64,000 bases of DNA. Origin: Paludibacteraceae bacterium (GTDB lineage: Bacteria > Bacteroidota > Bacteroidia > Bacteroidales > Paludibacteraceae). The position numbers and the translations under genes were made by a program. Shown in pieces: positions 26,384 to 33,419 of the stretch. Below the pieces are notes generated by a model. The model did not search any database, had not been told where the DNA came from, and worked only from the letters and a program-made list of their open reading frames with translations. Location of the stretch: NCBI GenBank assembly GCA_024399955.1, contig JAKSNH010000011.1:1-64000 (forward strand). The letters are read 5' to 3'. Positions within the stretch are counted from its first letter, which is position 1. Each line of letters opens with the position of its first letter.

Positions 26384-26674
26384 AATTCCACGCTGGAGGG
26401 GATTATGTCTCTTTACGGGGTGGGGTTCAGACATAATAAAAGGCGTTTACTGACGCTTGTTCTTGACATCTGGAATCTCGCAAGTTTCATTCACAATCAA
26501 GAATAAGACAAAGGTAGATGTTCATGGGGAATATCCCTTAATTGGTTGTACCATCTTGGTATGCCGATTAGTTCGCATATTCCAGCGTGAGATTCTACGT
26601 TGTCATTCTTTTGTGAAGGTTATGCGAGATACCTCAGATGTGGAATGACAATGGTAAGGATTCCACGCTTTTTT
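26384..26674 (+). ncRNA. Candidate structured RNA or long leader (about 290 nt)
   Basis: A promoter ends at 26377 and a terminator-like hairpin (GTGGAAT 26640-26646 with ATTCCAC 26660-26666, then GC and six T) ends at 26674. In between: a 9-bp perfect stem 26402-26410/26429-26437; a long-range helix ACATCT-GG-ATCTCGCA (26466-26482) with TGCGAGAT-CC-AGATGT (26623-26641), 16 pairs; and a TACCA/TGGTA hairpin near 26550. There is no convincing ORF. It could be a free-standing RNA (6S-like architecture is conceivable) or an attenuated leader of the gene at 26719. I recognise no Rfam family by eye. Confidence 0.5.
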
Positions 26675-26675
26675 G

Positions 26676-26718
26676 TTGTACCCTGCTTGGCGGAATTCAC
26701 GAGCAAAAAAACAACACT
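26676..26718 (+). promoter_or_regulatory. Leader hairpin, cassette copy 1
   Basis: TTGTACC, then GCTTG 26685-26689 pairing CGAGC 26700-26704 around a 10-nt loop GCGGAATTCA, then an A-rich run to the ATG. A near-identical element lies at 30342-30388. Confidence 0.6.
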
Positions 26719-27582
26719 ATGTTAGAAAATCAACCGAATGTTCCAAAGTGGATTGAGATATTGCTCAATTACGAAGACACCCAGGAGAAAGGAAACGAGT
26801 TGCGAACTCTGTTTCAAGAAAATCCATCTCTCACAGATTTTTCTGTAACAAAACAAAAGTTGCAGAAATTATTTCAATTTACGCACAATGGTTCTGCCCA
26901 ACATAGAGTGGACGTTATTGCCCGTGGTATAATTGAAATTAACAACATTGACCAACGTATTGAAAAAGGAGATCAAACAATTGTACAAGATATCTGTCGA
27001 GTTTTTGCGAATTGTTATGGGAGGACGAATTATATAACGCATTCACAGTTGTCCAATGTTTTACAACTATGCGCTCTGCACCAGCCTGATAAGTTTGCAG
27101 AATTTGATAATATTGTTAATCTTTTTCTAAAGCATAACGACAATGTTCTTCCAAAGCACCTTAATTTGCAAATAGTTGGGGATGTAGTGCAAACGATTAA
27201 TGATTTATATTTTAGCATTCGCAAATTTTGCGTTGATGAAACTAATCTTTCGAATCTTGACATTAAGAACCGTTTATATGATATTGCGCTATCAGTTGCT
27301 ATTATTCTTACAGACCCTTGCAATGTTAATAATTTAAGCGCATTAACAATTGATGTTACAAACATTGCTGTGCAATTAGGAGCAGATTATGCATGTTTGC
27401 ATGGAGCTCCAATTCCAAATTGGCTTATATTCTTAATTCAACGGCTGATAAACATTCTTAAACCCGAAATTCAGCATTGTTTACGGCAACATACAGATAA
27501 TTGGCATCAGCAATTAATAACCAAGCGTGCCAAATTGCGTCAACAATACAATATTAACCCTAATAACAATTTACAATTATGA
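26719..27582 (+). CDS. Hypothetical helical cytoplasmic protein, cassette copy 1 first gene
   Basis: Protein of 287 residues with no signal peptide and no membrane helix; mostly predicted helix (for example NELRTLFQENPSL, QRIEKGDQTIVQDICRVFANCYG, PNWLIFLIQRLINILKPEI). I recognise no domain. The ATG at 26719 is chosen because the upstream in-frame Met lies in the terminator-like hairpin. The stop overlaps the next ATG (ATGA). Its last residues, NINPNNNLQ, are encoded by the linker that recurs as non-coding DNA at 30661-30690. AT-rich, unlike core genes. Confidence 0.65.
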   Translation: MLENQPNVPKWIEILLNYEDTQEKGNELRTLFQENPSLTDFSVTKQKLQKLFQFTHNGSAQHRVDVIARGIIEINNIDQRIEKGDQTIVQDICRVFANCYGRTNYITHSQLSNVLQLCALHQPDKFAEFDNIVNLFLKHNDNVLPKHLNLQIVGDVVQTINDLYFSIRKFCVDETNLSNLDIKNRLYDIALSVAIILTDPCNVNNLSALTIDVTNIAVQLGADYACLHGAPIPNWLIFLIQRLINILKPEIQHCLRQHTDNWHQQLITKRAKLRQQYNINPNNNLQL

Positions 27583-27596
27583 AAACAAAACTTTTA
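27551..27596 (+). repeat. Intergenic linker repeat, copy 1
   Basis: 46 bp repeated at 30661-30706 with one mismatch (ATATTAACCC here, ATATTAACTC there). It spans the end of the first gene, AATTTACAATT and the start ATGAAAACAAAACTTTTA of the secreted-protein gene. Confidence 0.9.
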
Positions 27597-30323
27597 ACTT
27601 TATTATGTACACTAATGTGTGCAGGACAATTATTCGCATTCGATTTTAAAGAAGATGGCATCTTCTATAATAAAATAGGCGGTGATAGTGTGGCTGTTAC
27701 ATACGCAATAAGCTATGACTATAATAGTTATTCTGGTTCTGTCACTATTCCTGAGACAGTAACATATTTAGACACTACATATCGAGTCACAACAATTGGA
27801 AATTCTGCTTTCCGTAGTTGCAGCGGTTTGACTTCGGTAACTATCCCCAATTCTGTCACAGAGATTGGACTTGTTGCTTTTTATAATTGCAGCGATTTGA
27901 AAAAAACCAACTATACCGGTACTATTGCAGATTGGTGCAAGATAAATTTTGCAAGTTCTTACGAGGGTTGTTTTTCTAATCCAATGTATTATAGTCATAA
28001 TTTCTATATCAACGATGGGGAAGTAAAAGATTTAGTTATTCCTGAAGGTGTAGAAGCGATTGGAGATCTTGCTTTCTACAAATGCAGCGGTTTGACCTCG
28101 GTAACTATTGGTAATTCAGTCACAACGATTGGAGATGGGGCTTTCGGTGGTTGCACAAATTTGAGAACCGTATATAATAACTCTAACTTAAATATTGTAA
28201 AGGGTTCAACGGATAATGGTTGTGTTGCATATTATGCTTTAAATGTGTATAATGGCATACTTGTAGGAGATTTTATTATAAAACACGATACATTACTGAC
28301 AGCATATTTTGGGGGAGGAGGAGATATAATCATTCCCGATGGCATCAAGCAAATTGGGAATAAGGTCTTCGACGGTCGTTCCGATTTGACCTCTGTAACG
28401 ATTCCCAATTCTGTTACAACGATTGGAGATGATGCTTTCTATAAATGCACTGGTTTGACCTCGGTAACTATTCCCAATTCTGTTACAACGATTGGAGAGT
28501 ATGCTTTTTGTGGATGTATCAACTTGGAAGAAGTAAAGGGTTGCCAAAATGTTGCAGAAATGGGTAGCGGTGTATTTGCAAATACATTATGGTATTTAGA
28601 CCAACCGGATGGTGTGTTATATATAGGAAAGGTTGCATATACGTATAAAGGTGATATGCCCAAGAATACACATATTATCATAAAAGATGGAACGTTGGGA
28701 ATTGCCTCAAGTGCTTTCTATGGTTGCAAAGGTTTGACCTCTGTAACTATTCCTAATTCTGTCACAACGATTGGAGAGAATGCTTTCTGTTGGTGCACCG
28801 ATTTGACATCAGTAACGATTGGCAATTCCGTTACAACGATTGGAGAGAATGCTTTCGCTTATTGCACGGGCTTGACTTCGGTGGAGATTCCTAATTCTGT
28901 CACATCAATTGAGAAGGAGGCTTTCTATGGTTGCAGCGGTTTGACATCAGTGACTATTCCTAATTCTGTTACATCAATTGAGAAGGAGGCTTTTTATAAT
29001 TGCTATGGTTTGATCTCGGTAACTATTGGTAATTCCGTCACAACGATTGGAAATAAGGCTTTCTATGGTTGCAGCGGTTTGAAAAAGACTAACTATATCG
29101 GTACCGTTACAGATTGGTGCAAGATAAGTTTTAATGATTCTACTGCAAACCCAATATTATATAGTCATAATTTTTTCATCAATGATGCAGAGGTGAAAAA
29201 ATTAATTATTCCTGAAGATGTAAAATCAATCGGCAGTTATGCTTTCTATGGTTGCAGCGGTTTGGCATCAGTAACGATTGGCAATTCCGTTACATCGATT
29301 GGATATAATGCTTTTCAGGGTTGTAATGGTTTGACATCAGTGACTATTGGCAATTCCGTTACATCAATTGGAGGTGGTGCTTTCCGTGGTTGCATCGGTT
29401 TGACATCAGTGACTATTCCTAATTCCGTCACATCGATTGGATGGTATGCTTTCTATGATTGCAGTGGGCTAACTTCGGTAACGATTAATTCCAATGCAAT
29501 ATGTAGTAGAAACGATTATGATGGTAGAATAAATTTTAGCTTTGGGAGTCAAGTGCCGGAGTATATCCTAGGAATTTCTGTGACAACGATTGGAACTCAA
29601 GCTTTCGCAGGATGCAGCGGTTTGACCTCGGTAACTATACCATCTTCTGTCACGGCGATTGGGAGTAATGCGTTCAATAATTGTACAAACTTAAAGAAGA
29701 TAGTTTGTGAAATAGAAAAACCATTAGCAATTTCGGACAAAGTTTTCAGTACATATAGTGGCATTTTATATGTCCCTGCCAAAGGTGTTAATCGGTATAA
29801 ATTGGCAGAGGTATGGAAAAATTTCAAAACGATTCTTCTTATTCAGGCAGAGGAGGTGATAGTAACTGAAACACAAGTTAATCCATCTGCTAATATTGTT
29901 TCTATTGCTTGGCGTGCTGTAGAGAATGCATATAATTATATTATCGTCATCAAACAAGGTGAAGATACGATATGCAAATTGACATTTAATGCAGAAGGAC
30001 AATTAGTAACGTCACAGTATTATGCTCCACAAAGAGCACAGTTGTTGACATCAACTACGGATGCAGAACAAACGGCTACCGGCTGGCGTTATGTTATACG
30101 AGATTTGGAGCCTGGCACAGAATATACATATAGTATTGTCGCGTATGATGAAACGGATAATGTTATAGATTCCCAATCCGGCACGTTCCGTACACTATTG
30201 CCCTCAGGACTGGAAAATTTGACTATAGACAGAAAAGTAGGCAACAAATTCATCTATGGCAATCAGTTGTACATCCGCCATAATGGCAACCTCTTCACCG
30301 CCACCGGCGCAAGAGTGAAGTAA
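27579..30323 (+). CDS. BspA-like leucine-rich repeat (LRR_5) surface protein
   Basis: Secreted protein of 914 residues. Signal peptide ends GQLFA. More than fifteen treponemal-type repeats of the form GLTSVTIPNSVTTIGxxAFxGCS fill residues ~60-720, interrupted by two homologous inserts beginning KKTNYxGTxxDWCKI (27897-28065 and 29080-29245) and by regions without repeats. Residues ~740-880 look like a fibronectin-type domain (VNPSANIVSIAWRAVENAYNY, ATGWRYVIRDLEPGTEYTYSI). The tail GNKFIYGNQLYIRHNGNLF then TATGARVK matches the recurrent C-terminal tail. BspA proteins act in adhesion; ligand unknown here. High DNA-level repetition makes repeat-number change likely. Confidence 0.92.
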   Translation: MKTKLLTLLCTLMCAGQLFAFDFKEDGIFYNKIGGDSVAVTYAISYDYNSYSGSVTIPETVTYLDTTYRVTTIGNSAFRSCSGLTSVTIPNSVTEIGLVAFYNCSDLKKTNYTGTIADWCKINFASSYEGCFSNPMYYSHNFYINDGEVKDLVIPEGVEAIGDLAFYKCSGLTSVTIGNSVTTIGDGAFGGCTNLRTVYNNSNLNIVKGSTDNGCVAYYALNVYNGILVGDFIIKHDTLLTAYFGGGGDIIIPDGIKQIGNKVFDGRSDLTSVTIPNSVTTIGDDAFYKCTGLTSVTIPNSVTTIGEYAFCGCINLEEVKGCQNVAEMGSGVFANTLWYLDQPDGVLYIGKVAYTYKGDMPKNTHIIIKDGTLGIASSAFYGCKGLTSVTIPNSVTTIGENAFCWCTDLTSVTIGNSVTTIGENAFAYCTGLTSVEIPNSVTSIEKEAFYGCSGLTSVTIPNSVTSIEKEAFYNCYGLISVTIGNSVTTIGNKAFYGCSGLKKTNYIGTVTDWCKISFNDSTANPILYSHNFFINDAEVKKLIIPEDVKSIGSYAFYGCSGLASVTIGNSVTSIGYNAFQGCNGLTSVTIGNSVTSIGGGAFRGCIGLTSVTIPNSVTSIGWYAFYDCSGLTSVTINSNAICSRNDYDGRINFSFGSQVPEYILGISVTTIGTQAFAGCSGLTSVTIPSSVTAIGSNAFNNCTNLKKIVCEIEKPLAISDKVFSTYSGILYVPAKGVNRYKLAEVWKNFKTILLIQAEEVIVTETQVNPSANIVSIAWRAVENAYNYIIVIKQGEDTICKLTFNAEGQLVTSQYYAPQRAQLLTSTTDAEQTATGWRYVIRDLEPGTEYTYSIVAYDETDNVIDSQSGTFRTLLPSGLENLTIDRKVGNKFIYGNQLYIRHNGNLFTATGARVK

Positions 30324-30341
30324 CTCCAAAGTTTACTATTA

Positions 30342-30388
30342 TTGTACCACGCTTGGCAGAATTTACAAGCAAAAAATAATATCACGTT
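30342..30388 (+). promoter_or_regulatory. Leader hairpin, cassette copy 2
   Basis: TTGTACC, then GCTTG 30351-30355 pairing CAAGC 30366-30370 around GCAGAATTTA. Compared with copy 1 the stem differs by a U-G to U-A change, which keeps the pair. Confidence 0.6.
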
Positions 30389-30652
30389 ATGGAAAACTGT
30401 ATTTTTGAAAAATTTTGTAAGGGTGTTGTTCTTTGTTCTACACATGATGTTGTATTTCATTCACAAACAAACGTTCAATCTGTAGAAAAAGTTATTGTTA
30501 TTACCCGAAATCCACCAGCCTGTCATAACATTTCCTTGCTTATCTTGGAAAAAGAATTATGTGGTCAGAAAGATCAACTAATCTCTATGTTAAAAGAAAG
30601 TTATGGGGATAACTTATTGTGTATTCTCGATTTAAACGGGAATAAATTATAA
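30389..30652 (+). CDS. Hypothetical small protein, cassette copy 2 first gene
   Basis: Protein of 87 residues without a signal peptide; Cys-rich for its size (five Cys). No family recognised and no clear similarity to the first gene of copy 1 apart from position and leader. It ends LCILDLNGNKL. The 36-bp gap to the next gene is the repeated linker. Confidence that it is translated rests on the conserved leader hairpin and the tight position. Confidence 0.5.
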   Translation: MENCIFEKFCKGVVLCSTHDVVFHSQTNVQSVEKVIVITRNPPACHNISLLILEKELCGQKDQLISMLKESYGDNLLCILDLNGNKL

Positions 30653-30660
30653 TAATAGAA

Positions 30661-30706
30661 ATATTAACTCTAATAACAATTTACAATTATGAAAACAAAA
30701 CTTTTA
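30661..30706 (+). repeat. Intergenic linker repeat, copy 2
   Basis: 45 of 46 bases match 27551-27596. Here the upstream part is non-coding, whereas in copy 1 it encodes the C-terminus of the first gene. Confidence 0.9.
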
Positions 30707-31417
30707 TTTTTATTACCAATGCTTGTAGTGTTTTTTGCTGCATGTGAGAAGGATTCCAAAAATGAACCAAATCAAAAAAATGGTACGGAGAATGGTCACG
30801 AATGGGTAGATCTTGGTCTGCCAAGTGGTTTAAAATGGGCGACCTGTAACGTAGGTGCTACTAACCCCGAAGGATATGGAGATTACTTCGCTTGGGGTGA
30901 AACAAGTCCTAAAACGACATACAATCTTAGCACCTACAAATTTATACGGAGTGGCAGCAGCAGTTGGGCATCTATCACCAAATATACCATCCCCGATGGT
31001 CAAAAGAGCGGTATTTGGTACAATGGAGACACTTTTATTGGCGACAATAAGACCACTCTTGACCTCGCTGACGATGCTGCTCATGTTAATTGGGGAGGTA
31101 GTTGGCGTATGCCGACCAAGGCTGAGCAAGATGAATTGCGAGATAATTGCACCTTGACAGAGACGACTAAAAATGGAGTTAATGGTTATCTTATTAAGAG
31201 CAAGAAGAATAATAACTCCATCTTTTTGCCCGCTTCCGGCTGCCGCCACAATTCGTCGCTCAGCAATGTCGGTTACTACGGCGGCTACTGGTCTTCTTCG
31301 CTCCGCTCGGGCTACTCGAGCGGCGCGTACATCCTCGTCCATGGTGGTGGCCCCGCGGATTGGCTCGGCAACTACAATCGCATCTACGGGCAGTCCGTTC
31401 GACCGGTCTGCCAGTAG
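30689..31417 (+). CDS. Lipoprotein with C-type-lectin-like domain, DGR-variable-protein style
   Basis: Lipoprotein of 242 residues: signal MKTKLLFLLPMLVVFFAAC with lipidated Cys19, followed by EKDSKNE, favouring surface exposure. The mature part is the Fibrobacter-major-paralogue/FGE-type fold: HEWVDLGLPSGLKWATCNVG, GDYFAWGE, WGGSWRMPTKAEQDEL, FLPASGCR, GYYGGYWSSS and the final SVRPVCQ. This fold carries the variable region in many Bacteroidota diversity-generating retroelement targets. From about 31229 to the stop the DNA turns GC-rich and codons are almost all NNC/NNT/NNG, as in variable regions. No reverse transcriptase or template repeat lies in the window. Ligand unknown. Confidence 0.8.
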   Translation: MKTKLLFLLPMLVVFFAACEKDSKNEPNQKNGTENGHEWVDLGLPSGLKWATCNVGATNPEGYGDYFAWGETSPKTTYNLSTYKFIRSGSSSWASITKYTIPDGQKSGIWYNGDTFIGDNKTTLDLADDAAHVNWGGSWRMPTKAEQDELRDNCTLTETTKNGVNGYLIKSKKNNNSIFLPASGCRHNSSLSNVGYYGGYWSSSLRSGYSSGAYILVHGGGPADWLGNYNRIYGQSVRPVCQ

Positions 31418-31451
31418 CCAAGACTTTCAAACTTTCTTCTTATTAATCTCT

Positions 31452-31486
31452 TGCGAGGCAGAAAACAATTTGTTCTCTGCCTCGCA
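31452..31486 (+). repeat. Perfect-loop hairpin downstream of the variable-type gene
   Basis: TGCGAGGCAGA pairs TCTGCCTCGCA, extended by ACAA-type pairs beyond one mismatch: about 15 pairs with a 3-nt loop. No T run follows, so it is not a classical terminator, although it may serve as one. Confidence 0.7.
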
Positions 31487-31518
31487 TCCTCCGTGCATAT
31501 GCAAACACCCTGCATCTC

Positions 31519-31692
31519 AAAATGTACGATTATTAACTTATTATCATTCAACTTTTGGTGCAAGTAGGTGCAGGTGGTGCAGGTACATTCTAATACACAC
31601 CCACGCGCGTATATGTATATACAAAACAACCTGCACCACTTGCACCTACTTGCACCCGTTGCGCATAGACGTAAAAATCAAAAAGTAAGCAC
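31519..31692 (+). repeat. Left direct repeat, split by an inverted-repeat insert
   Basis: AAAATGTACGATTATTAA (31519-31536) and AAAAATCAAAAAGTAAGCAC (31673-31692) both recur at 33420-33469, where only 12 bp separate them. Here 136 bp, containing a large inverted repeat, lie between them. Confidence 0.75.
31557..31656. repeat. 28-bp inverted repeat with 44-bp spacer
   Basis: Arms 31557-31584 and 31629-31656 match at 27 of 28 positions. Each arm is itself an iterated GGTGCA(A/G)GT word (three copies). The spacer holds CGCGCGTATATGTATATAC. Confidence 0.9.
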
Positions 31693-31694
31693 AA

Positions 31695-31852
31695 CGCGTC
31701 TAAAGTAGGCGACCACTTCGGGACCACATGCAGCTAAGGTAAGCCCCGCCTACCCCCCGCCTAAACCTGCCAAAACCCTTGCTTTTCGGGGGGGTAGGCG
31801 GGGCTTAGTAGGTCTTTATATGCTACGGAGATGCTACGGAACTTTAGACGCG
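31695..31852. repeat. Nested inverted repeat (12-bp outer, 19-bp inner arms)
   Basis: Outer arms CGCGTCTAAAGT (31695-31706) and ACTTTAGACGCG (31841-31852) are perfect; inner arms 31740-31758 (TAAGCCCCGCCTACCCCCC) and 31789-31807 are perfect. Spacer between inner arms is 30 bp. Very GC-rich inner part in an AT-rich setting. No coding sequence. Confidence 0.9.
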
Positions 31853-31906
31853 CCCTAGTCTGCGTTTGCATCAAAAAGTGCATTTTGGGCTATTTTTTCA
31901 CTTTTT

Positions 31907-31938
31907 TTTGCATATTCCAAAAATTCTTTGTAATTTTG
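31907..31938 (+). promoter_or_regulatory. Promoter of the ATPase gene
   Basis: TTTG 31907-31910, 20 bp, TAATTTTG 31931-31938; identical to the promoter at 26346 over 34 bases. Confidence 0.85.
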
Positions 31939-31976
31939 CAGTCTGAAATGTTGGAAAAACGGACATTTTGATTTAT

Positions 31977-33329
31977 ATGATAGTTAGAAAAACGGACAGA
32001 ATCATTGATGAGCATTATCAAAAAACAGGCAGAGCCCTACTGCTCACAGGTGCTCGTCAAGTCGGGAAAACATTCTCTGTAAGGCGATTAGCAGAGCGTA
32101 AGGGATGGCAATTAGTGGAGATGAATTTCCTTTTGCAACCTGAAACAATCGATATTGTTCGAGGAGCAAAAGATATTCAAGACTTACTTTTGCGTATTTC
32201 TGCATATGCAAAGCGTCCATTGGAAAAAGGGAAGACACTTCTTTTTTTTGATGAGGTAGAAGAATATCCGGATGTAATCACATGGGTGAAGGCTATCGTA
32301 GAAAATGGCTCTTATCCTTTAATTCTGAGCGGCTCATTATTGGGTGTGGAATTGAAGAACATTCGATCTGTCCCCGTGGGATATATGGATGAACTTCAGA
32401 TGTACCCATGTGACTTTGAGGAATTTATTCAAGCGGTTGGTGTTCAAAAGAACATCATTGACCATTTGCGTGAATCGTGGGATAAAGAAGAGAAGGTGGA
32501 TGACTATATTCATCAAAAGATGATGTCTTTAATCAATCTATATTTATTGGTAGGTGGTATGCCGGCGGTTGTGCAAACCTATTTGGATACCAATGACATG
32601 CAGCGCGTTATAGAGGTTCAAAAAAGCATATTGTCTCAATATAAAATGGATATTGCCCGATATGATACTAACGAGAAGTTGTATATCAACGACATCTTTG
32701 ATTTGATTCCGCCGGAATTGAATGCTAAGAATAAACGTTTTATACTTAAGAACCTTAATGAGCATTTCAAGTTCAGCCGTCATGAGAATAGTTTTACATG
32801 GTTAAAGGATGCAGATATGGCTTTGCCTACATTTAATGCTAACGAGCCCCGTGTGCCGCTATTACTTAGTCGTTGCAGTAATTTATTCAAGTTATTTCAA
32901 AATGATGTTGGTTTGTTAGCCTCTCAATATGCGGATGGCATACAACTGCGTATTCTACAAGGAGAAACTGCTATCAATTTTGGGGCTATATATGAAAACT
33001 TGGTGGCTCAAGAACTACATGCTCATGGGTGGAGTCTGTACTATTTCTCTAGTAAAACGCAAGGCGAAATAGATTTTCTTTTAGAGCAAGATGCACAGGT
33101 TATTCCATTAGAGGTCAAGTCGGGAAAGAATTATACCCGCCATGTGGCTTTGGACAACCTGCTGAGAAATAAGGATTATAACATTTCGAAAGCCATTGTG
33201 TTGTGTAATGACAATATAAAAGTGGTGAATAAGGTGATTTATGCGCCAATTTATATGCTGATGTTTATCCAAAGGCAGCCACAAGCGGCATCTCTTGTTT
33301 ATTCTCCCGATTTGACAGGGCTACTATAG
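31977..33329 (+). CDS. AAA-type ATPase with DUF4143 nuclease-like C-terminus
   Basis: Cytoplasmic protein of 450 residues. Walker A is GARQVGKT (residues 25-32), Walker B LLFFDE (88-93), and a sensor-like SGSLLG follows near 118. The C-terminal DUF4143 part has GAIYENLVAQEL, GEIDFLLEQ and PLEVKSGK, the D/ExK spacing of PD-(D/E)xK nucleases. Such ATPases occur in many copies in Bacteroidales; their function is unknown. The ATG at 31977 is preferred over the TTG at 31968. It stands alone between direct repeats and carries its own promoter. Downstream 33330-33573 has no gene. Confidence 0.9.
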   Translation: MIVRKTDRIIDEHYQKTGRALLLTGARQVGKTFSVRRLAERKGWQLVEMNFLLQPETIDIVRGAKDIQDLLLRISAYAKRPLEKGKTLLFFDEVEEYPDVITWVKAIVENGSYPLILSGSLLGVELKNIRSVPVGYMDELQMYPCDFEEFIQAVGVQKNIIDHLRESWDKEEKVDDYIHQKMMSLINLYLLVGGMPAVVQTYLDTNDMQRVIEVQKSILSQYKMDIARYDTNEKLYINDIFDLIPPELNAKNKRFILKNLNEHFKFSRHENSFTWLKDADMALPTFNANEPRVPLLLSRCSNLFKLFQNDVGLLASQYADGIQLRILQGETAINFGAIYENLVAQELHAHGWSLYYFSSKTQGEIDFLLEQDAQVIPLEVKSGKNYTRHVALDNLLRNKDYNISKAIVLCNDNIKVVNKVIYAPIYMLMFIQRQPQAASLVYSPDLTGLL

Positions 33330-33419
33330 GGATTCAATCATTGAGCATGTACCTCTCCTTCTCGGCAATCAATCTTTACAAACCTGTTGTCTCATCCTTC
33401 TCTGATTCTCCTCTGATAT

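Noticed and set aside
26173-26436. Forward ORFs (87 and 106 codons) before the structured RNA
   Set aside because: Low-complexity, overlapping in two frames, running through the promoter at 26346; no signal or family.
26384-26674. tmRNA, RNase P RNA or SRP RNA
   Set aside because: No GGTTCGA-type T arm with matching acceptor stem, no GAGGAAAGTCC, no GGAAGCAG motif.
26638-26718. Longer N-terminus for the cassette-1 first gene
   Set aside because: It would read through the terminator-like hairpin and the conserved leader hairpin; the ATG at 26719 follows the repeated leader.
27579-30323. CRISPR-like regular repeats
   Set aside because: The periodicity (about 69 bp) is coding, encoding LRR_5 repeats in one open frame; no constant spacers.
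30689-31417. Complete diversity-generating retroelement
   Set aside because: No reverse transcriptase, accessory protein or template repeat in the window; only the target-like gene is supported.
31173-31688. Forward and reverse ORFs over the end of the lipoprotein gene and the inverted repeat
   Set aside because: They arise from GC-rich coding DNA in other frames and from repeats; no family resemblance.
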